From assembly GCA_021781935.1 (NCBI GenBank), contig JAJXVW010000003.1:6863-24071 (forward strand): a DNA stretch of 17,209 nt, read 5' to 3'. The notes under the pieces were generated by a model, which searched no databases, had not been told where the DNA came from, and saw only the letters and a program-made list of their open reading frames with translations. This DNA is from a bacterium. Its GTDB lineage: Bacteria > Patescibacteriota > Minisyncoccia > Phycocordibacterales > Phycocordibacteraceae. The translations under genes were made by a program, and so were the position numbers. Positions 14,883-17,209 of the stretch are shown piece by piece. Every line of letters starts with the position of its first letter. Position 1 is the first letter of the stretch.

Positions 14883-14886
14883 TATA
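14881..14886 (-). promoter_or_regulatory. Consensus -10 TATAAT overlapping a candidate start codon
   Basis: On the minus strand GTAGTATAATG contains a perfect TATAAT whose last two bases are the A and T of the ATG at 14882. A start site about 7 nt downstream would fall near 14874 and favour the ATG at 14849. Confidence 0.4.
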
Positions 14887-14922
14887 CTACGTCTTTCTAA
14901 ATGCGCAATGGGTCCGCGGTTC

Positions 14923-14930
14923 GATACTAT
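14923..14930 (+). promoter_or_regulatory. -10-like GATACT/TACTAT before the ComEC-like domain gene
   Basis: The sequence GATACTAT supplies two overlapping hexamers. TACTAT (14925-14930) ends 7 nt before the ATG at 14938. This fits the window's pattern of close -10 elements and is why I prefer 14938 over the ATG at 14929. Confidence 0.35.
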
Positions 14931-14937
14931 GAGTCGT

Positions 14938-15627
14938 ATGGCATTCCAGGACGATTCTTCACGCGCATATTGGCTGAGTGTCATGCTCTTACTAGTCGCA
15001 GTCAGCACACTCTTCTTGGTGGATGGATCTTCTCAAGAAATGAGGGTACGCGTGATCCCGACCAGCGGTGGGGATGCCGTGCTTGTGCAGACGCCGGAGG
15101 GCAGGGCGGTACTCATGGATACGGGTAGCGACGCCTCGATACTGCGCGACCTCGGGACGACCTTGCCCGAGTGGCAACGGTCGCTCGCGGCCGTCGTGCT
15201 TACGAGCCCCGGGATTGCCGCAGAAGGAGGTCTGCCGGACGTGCTCGGCCGCTATCGCGTGCCGACCCTGCTGCGTACGCCTTCGCTTGGCGCGCAAACG
15301 CGCGAAGACGCGATAACGGCTGCCGCAAACGCTCAAGGAACGAAAACCTTACCCGCCTACCGCGGAGATCGGCTAGCGCTTGCGAAGGGAGCGGTCCTCG
15401 ATGTGCTTTGGCCGCCGCAGACGCCGAATGACATGAAACCCCCGCACAGCGCGCTTGTCGTACGGCTTTCGTACGGTAGAACCTCATTCATATTTTGGGG
15501 ATCGCTCGACGAACGCACGCGTTCCTATGTGGAGCGCATCCTGCCTCCTTATGGCGCGATCATGCTGTCTTCCTCTACGCCGACCGGCACCTATGTTTCA
15601 GACGGGACACGCATATGGAAGGAATGA
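14938..15627 (+). CDS. Membrane-anchored ComEC C-terminal-like domain, metal ligands lost
   Basis: The protein is 229 aa. One hydrophobic segment (residues 11-28, YWLSVMLLLVAVSTLFLV) is followed by a soluble domain placed outside the membrane. The domain follows the ComEC metallo-beta-lactamase layout: VRVIPTSGGDAVLVQTPEGR (family: F.DVGQGDa.li..P.g), VLMDTGSD, AAVVLTSPGIAAEGGLPDVL (family: lTHpd.DHiGGl..vl), HSALVVRLSYG, then FIFWGSLD (family: lltGD) and IMLSSSTPTG (family: l..pHHGS). Every His and Asp expected to bind metal in these motifs is replaced, so hydrolase activity is unlikely. The nearby ComEC (12260) lacks this domain, which suggests a split gene pair with a structural role. A chance MBL-like fold unrelated to ComEC is possible but less likely. 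A terminator hairpin covers its stop codon. Confidence 0.72.
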   Translation: MAFQDDSSRAYWLSVMLLLVAVSTLFLVDGSSQEMRVRVIPTSGGDAVLVQTPEGRAVLMDTGSDASILRDLGTTLPEWQRSLAAVVLTSPGIAAEGGLPDVLGRYRVPTLLRTPSLGAQTREDAITAAANAQGTKTLPAYRGDRLALAKGAVLDVLWPPQTPNDMKPPHSALVVRLSYGRTSFIFWGSLDERTRSYVERILPPYGAIMLSSSTPTGTYVSDGTRIWKE

Positions 15628-15664
15628 GCGGCGCGGGAGCAAAGCCCCCGCGCCGCTCATTTTC
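15623..15664 (+). terminator. Intrinsic terminator overlapping the stop codon
   Basis: AATGAGCGGCGCGGG (15623-15637) pairs with CCCGCGCCGCTCATT (15647-15661), with a 9-nt loop, followed by TTTTCT. The TGA stop of the upstream gene lies within the left arm. It separates this gene from convergent rpmB. The minus-strand side has no T-run, so it is weaker for rpmB. Confidence 0.8.
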
Positions 15665-15679
15665 TCTCGTACCTCGCGT

Positions 15680-15922
15680 CTATATCTTCCCGGCCTTCTT
15701 GAGCGTCGCGAAGGCGCCGTTCTTCTTGAGGGTCTTCAGGCCCTTCACGGAGATATCGACGTTCACCCACTTTTTGAGTTCAGGGACGTAGATGCGGCGA
15801 CGCGTGAGGTTTGCCTTACGGCGGACCTTGCCCGTCGGATTGAACTGCGTCGCGCGGACACGGTTAGAGTAGCGCCCGCCGATCTGGGTGCTTTTGCCGG
15901 TGATATCGCATTTCCGTGCCAT
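15680..15922 (-). CDS. rpmB: 50S ribosomal protein L28
   Basis: L28 is a small protein of the large ribosomal subunit. The protein is 80 aa, with MARKCDITGKSTQIGGRYSN at the start, close to the conserved MARxCxxTGkgp.xGn.vSh pattern. RRKANLTRRRIYVPELKKW matches the conserved central strand with its basic residues. The C-terminal region LKTLKKNGAFATLKKAG is the usual helix. One Cys (C5) remains; the other zinc-ribbon cysteines of some L28 forms are absent, making this a C-minus type. The ATG at 15922 follows directly from homology; longer in-frame extensions are not conserved-looking. It stands alone, convergent with the gene at 14938 and divergent from the M50 protease. The 40-bp gap contains possible -10 boxes for both directions. 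Confidence 0.95.
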   Translation of the reverse strand: MARKCDITGKSTQIGGRYSNRVRATQFNPTGKVRRKANLTRRRIYVPELKKWVNVDISVKGLKTLKKNGAFATLKKAGKI

Positions 15923-15962
15923 ACGTAGGGCGCATGGTAGCATAGAATCTCGAACGAGCAAC
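15923..15962. promoter_or_regulatory. Divergent promoter region rpmB / M50 protease
   Basis: This 40-bp gap carries TAGAAT (15943-15948) on the plus strand, 14 nt before the protease ATG. On the minus strand TATGCT (15944-15939) lies 16 nt before rpmB. The two boxes overlap by two bases, so the genes probably share a compact back-to-back promoter. No SD is visible in either direction. Confidence 0.4.
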
Positions 15963-16604
15963 ATGACCCTGATCCTCCTCTCCTTCGCCATACTCATACT
16001 TTCGATCATCGCCCATGAGGTTGCGCACGGCTACATGGCGGACGCACTTGGCGACCCGACCGCCCGGCTGTCGGGGCGCCTGACGCTGAATCCGATCCCT
16101 CACCTCGACCCCGTCGGTTCAATCCTCGTTCCGGCGCTTCTTGTATTCACGGGATCTCCCATATTTTTCGGCTGGGCGAAGCCCGTCCCGTATAATCCCT
16201 ACAACCTCTCCGATAAGCGCTGGGGCGAGACGCTCGTGGCGCTCGCCGGAAGCGCGACGAATCTCCTGCTCGCCGTCATTTTCGCCCTCGTGGTCCGGTT
16301 CGGGGCTGCGCTCGGCCTCGGCGCCGGCGCTCTGACCGTCGCTGGCGATATCACCTTCGTGAACCTGTTCCTCGGGGCATTCAACCTCATTCCATTTCCT
16401 CCGCTCGACGGATTCACCGCATTGCGCGCTGCGCTTCCGTGGCACGCATCGCGCGGAATGTACCGTTTCGAAGGACAGGTGCGCGCAATGGGGATGCTCT
16501 CGCTCATAGCGTTTCTGCTCGTATTCTCGTATCTGTTCGCCGGGCCGTTCTTCCAATTCGTGGTCTGGCTGTTCAGCGTGCTCACCGGACAGCCCTTACC
16601 CTGA
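15963..16604 (+). CDS. Site-2 protease family (M50) membrane metalloprotease
   Basis: M50 proteases cut substrates within the membrane, often to release regulators or process signal-peptide remnants. The protein is 213 aa. The zinc motif HEVAH is at 18-22 in the first transmembrane helix (LSFAILILSIIAHEVAHGY). The second ligand motif NLIPFPPLDG is at 141-150, with D149. HLDPVGSILVPAL (47-59) matches the conserved loop and strand of the compact M50 group lacking PDZ domains. Further hydrophobic helices lie at about 91-112, 118-140 and 175-205. The ATG at 15963 was chosen because the N-terminal helix with HExxH begins right after it, as in homologues. The next gene starts 14 nt after the stop. 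The substrate is unknown. Confidence 0.92.
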   Translation: MTLILLSFAILILSIIAHEVAHGYMADALGDPTARLSGRLTLNPIPHLDPVGSILVPALLVFTGSPIFFGWAKPVPYNPYNLSDKRWGETLVALAGSATNLLLAVIFALVVRFGAALGLGAGALTVAGDITFVNLFLGAFNLIPFPPLDGFTALRAALPWHASRGMYRFEGQVRAMGMLSLIAFLLVFSYLFAGPFFQFVVWLFSVLTGQPLP

Positions 16605-16618
16605 CTAATCGCCTCCCT

Positions 16619-16879
16619 ATGCCTACTGATCTGAACGCTATCCCTAAACAATACTGCGAGAACGTGCTCACCGGGCACTCGAAGGAGAACTTCGTGCTTG
16701 TCATGATGGTGGGGGACACCGCAAACGCCTACGCGCTCTCGCCCGAACACATGAAGCGGCTCGTCCAGAGCCTTGAACATCACCTCAAGGAGTACGAAGC
16801 GCGCTTTGGCGAGATTGATGCGAAGTGGTCTCCCGGCATCGAGAGCCCTATCCAGACGAAGGACATCCGCGGGGGATAG
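16619..16879 (+). CDS. DUF3467-like small protein
   Basis: The protein is 86 aa. The pattern YCENVLTGHSKENFVLVMMV (residues 12-31), followed by YALSPEHMKRLVQSLEHHLKEYEARFGEI (38-66), resembles the DUF3467 family (typical Y.N...v.hs..EF.ldF, then sP.h.K.L..aL..nl..YE..fG). Function of that family is not known to me. No transmembrane segment or cysteine pair is present; single Cys at 13. The gene follows the M50 protease by 14 nt without SD and may be in the same transcript. The C-terminal tail (SPGIESPIQTKDIRGG) looks disordered. Family assignment is from pattern memory. Confidence 0.72.
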   Translation: MPTDLNAIPKQYCENVLTGHSKENFVLVMMVGDTANAYALSPEHMKRLVQSLEHHLKEYEARFGEIDAKWSPGIESPIQTKDIRGG

Positions 16880-16918
16880 CGGGCCGCGCGCTGCGGAAAA
16901 TGTCCCGCCGCGGCCCGC
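16879..16918 (+). repeat. GC-rich inverted repeat between the DUF3467-like gene and the PrgI gene
   Basis: GCGGGCCGCG (16879-16888) pairs perfectly with CGCGGCCCGC (16909-16918). The 20-nt interval contains a further short pairing, GCGG with CCGC. No T-run follows, so an intrinsic terminator is not supported. It lies immediately upstream of TATACT. It could slow upstream transcription or be a binding site. Confidence 0.5.
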
Positions 16919-16926
16919 GCCCGCGG

Positions 16927-16932
16927 TATACT
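16927..16932 (+). promoter_or_regulatory. -10 element TATACT of the PrgI-family gene
   Basis: TATACT ends 7 nt before the ATG at 16940, predicting a leaderless transcript. The hexamer is identical to the one before pilB. Confidence 0.5.
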
Positions 16933-16939
16933 GCACACA

Positions 16940-17209
16940 ATGGAGTACCAGGTCCCACAGTTCATCGAAGTAGAGGACAAGATCGTCGGGCCGCTTACGC
17001 TCAAGCAATTCATATATCTCGCGGGAACAGCCGGGCTCCTCGTACTATTTTTCTTCTACCTGCCGCTCTGGCTCGCAGTCATCATTTCTATCCCGGTGGG
17101 AGGACTCGGCGGCGCGCTCTCGTTTTATCGGATGAACGGAAAGCCGTTCATCGAGATACTCGAGGCCGGATTCAATTACTACACGGGCGCCAAGCTCTTC
17201 CTATGGAAG
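16940..17209 (+). CDS. PrgI family membrane protein, 5' part (continues beyond window)
   Basis: PrgI-family proteins are small inner-membrane components found with type IV secretion-like ATPases in Gram-positives and Patescibacteria. The visible 90 codons have no stop. The start MEYQVPQFIEVEDKIVGPLT is the usual family opening. Two hydrophobic helices follow (FIYLAGTAGLLVLFFFYLPL and LAVIISIPVGGLGGALSFY), then the motif NGKPFIEILEAGFNYYTGAKLFLWK, which is typical of the family after the second helix. A VirB4-like ATPase gene is often next, but nothing beyond 17209 can be checked. The start is 7 nt after TATACT. Role in secretion or conjugation is inferred from the family. Confidence 0.85.
   Translation, partial: MEYQVPQFIEVEDKIVGPLTLKQFIYLAGTAGLLVLFFFYLPLWLAVIISIPVGGLGGALSFYRMNGKPFIEILEAGFNYYTGAKLFLWK

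Noticed and set aside
1..17209. CRISPR array, tRNA, rRNA, insertion sequence or prophage
   Set aside because: No spaced direct repeats, no transposase or phage motifs and no RNA gene signature were seen on either strand.

Overview
The window looks like a piece of a small-genome bacterium of the Patescibacteria (Candidate Phyla Radiation), most likely Parcubacteria. I infer this from the gene set: a type IV pilus operon, a ComEC without its hydrolase domain, a PrgI-family protein, a DUF3467-like protein, a divergent PGK and TIM, and an Fe/Mn SOD. Short gene spacing and the near absence of Shine-Dalgarno sites fit. The DNA is GC-rich, and codon choice is strongly skewed to CTC, CGC and GCG. No marker in the window fixes the lineage more closely.

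Layout. Positions 1-1032 hold the 5' part of nusA on the minus strand. A 171-bp divergent region separates it from a plus-strand type IV pilus block (1204-7709): the assembly ATPase PilB, the platform protein PilC, two proteins with prepilin N-termini and a PilX-like protein. The lower glycolysis pair tpiA-pgk follows (7763-9674). A minus-strand HIT hydrolase (9659-10018) comes next, then plus-strand recJ, rnhA and comEC (10080-13762). A superoxide dismutase lies on the minus strand (13690-14280) and overlaps the comEC 3' end. Positions 14281-14937 form a more AT-rich stretch with two small unknown genes and a shared terminator. Next come a membrane-anchored protein resembling the ComEC C-terminal hydrolase domain without its metal ligands (14938-15627), L28 (rpmB, minus strand), an M50 site-2 protease, a DUF3467-like protein, and the start of a PrgI-family protein that runs off the window.

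How the genes fit together. The pilus motor, pilins, ComEC channel, RecJ and the detached ComEC-like domain form a plausible DNA-uptake and DNA-processing set. NusA, L28, TIM, PGK and SOD are housekeeping or stress functions.

The most notable system-level signal concerns gene starts. Several transcription-unit heads have a -10-like hexamer only 6-8 nt before the ATG, and most internal genes have no Shine-Dalgarno sequence. This points to widespread leaderless or SD-independent translation. No tRNA, rRNA, CRISPR array, insertion sequence or phage gene was found.
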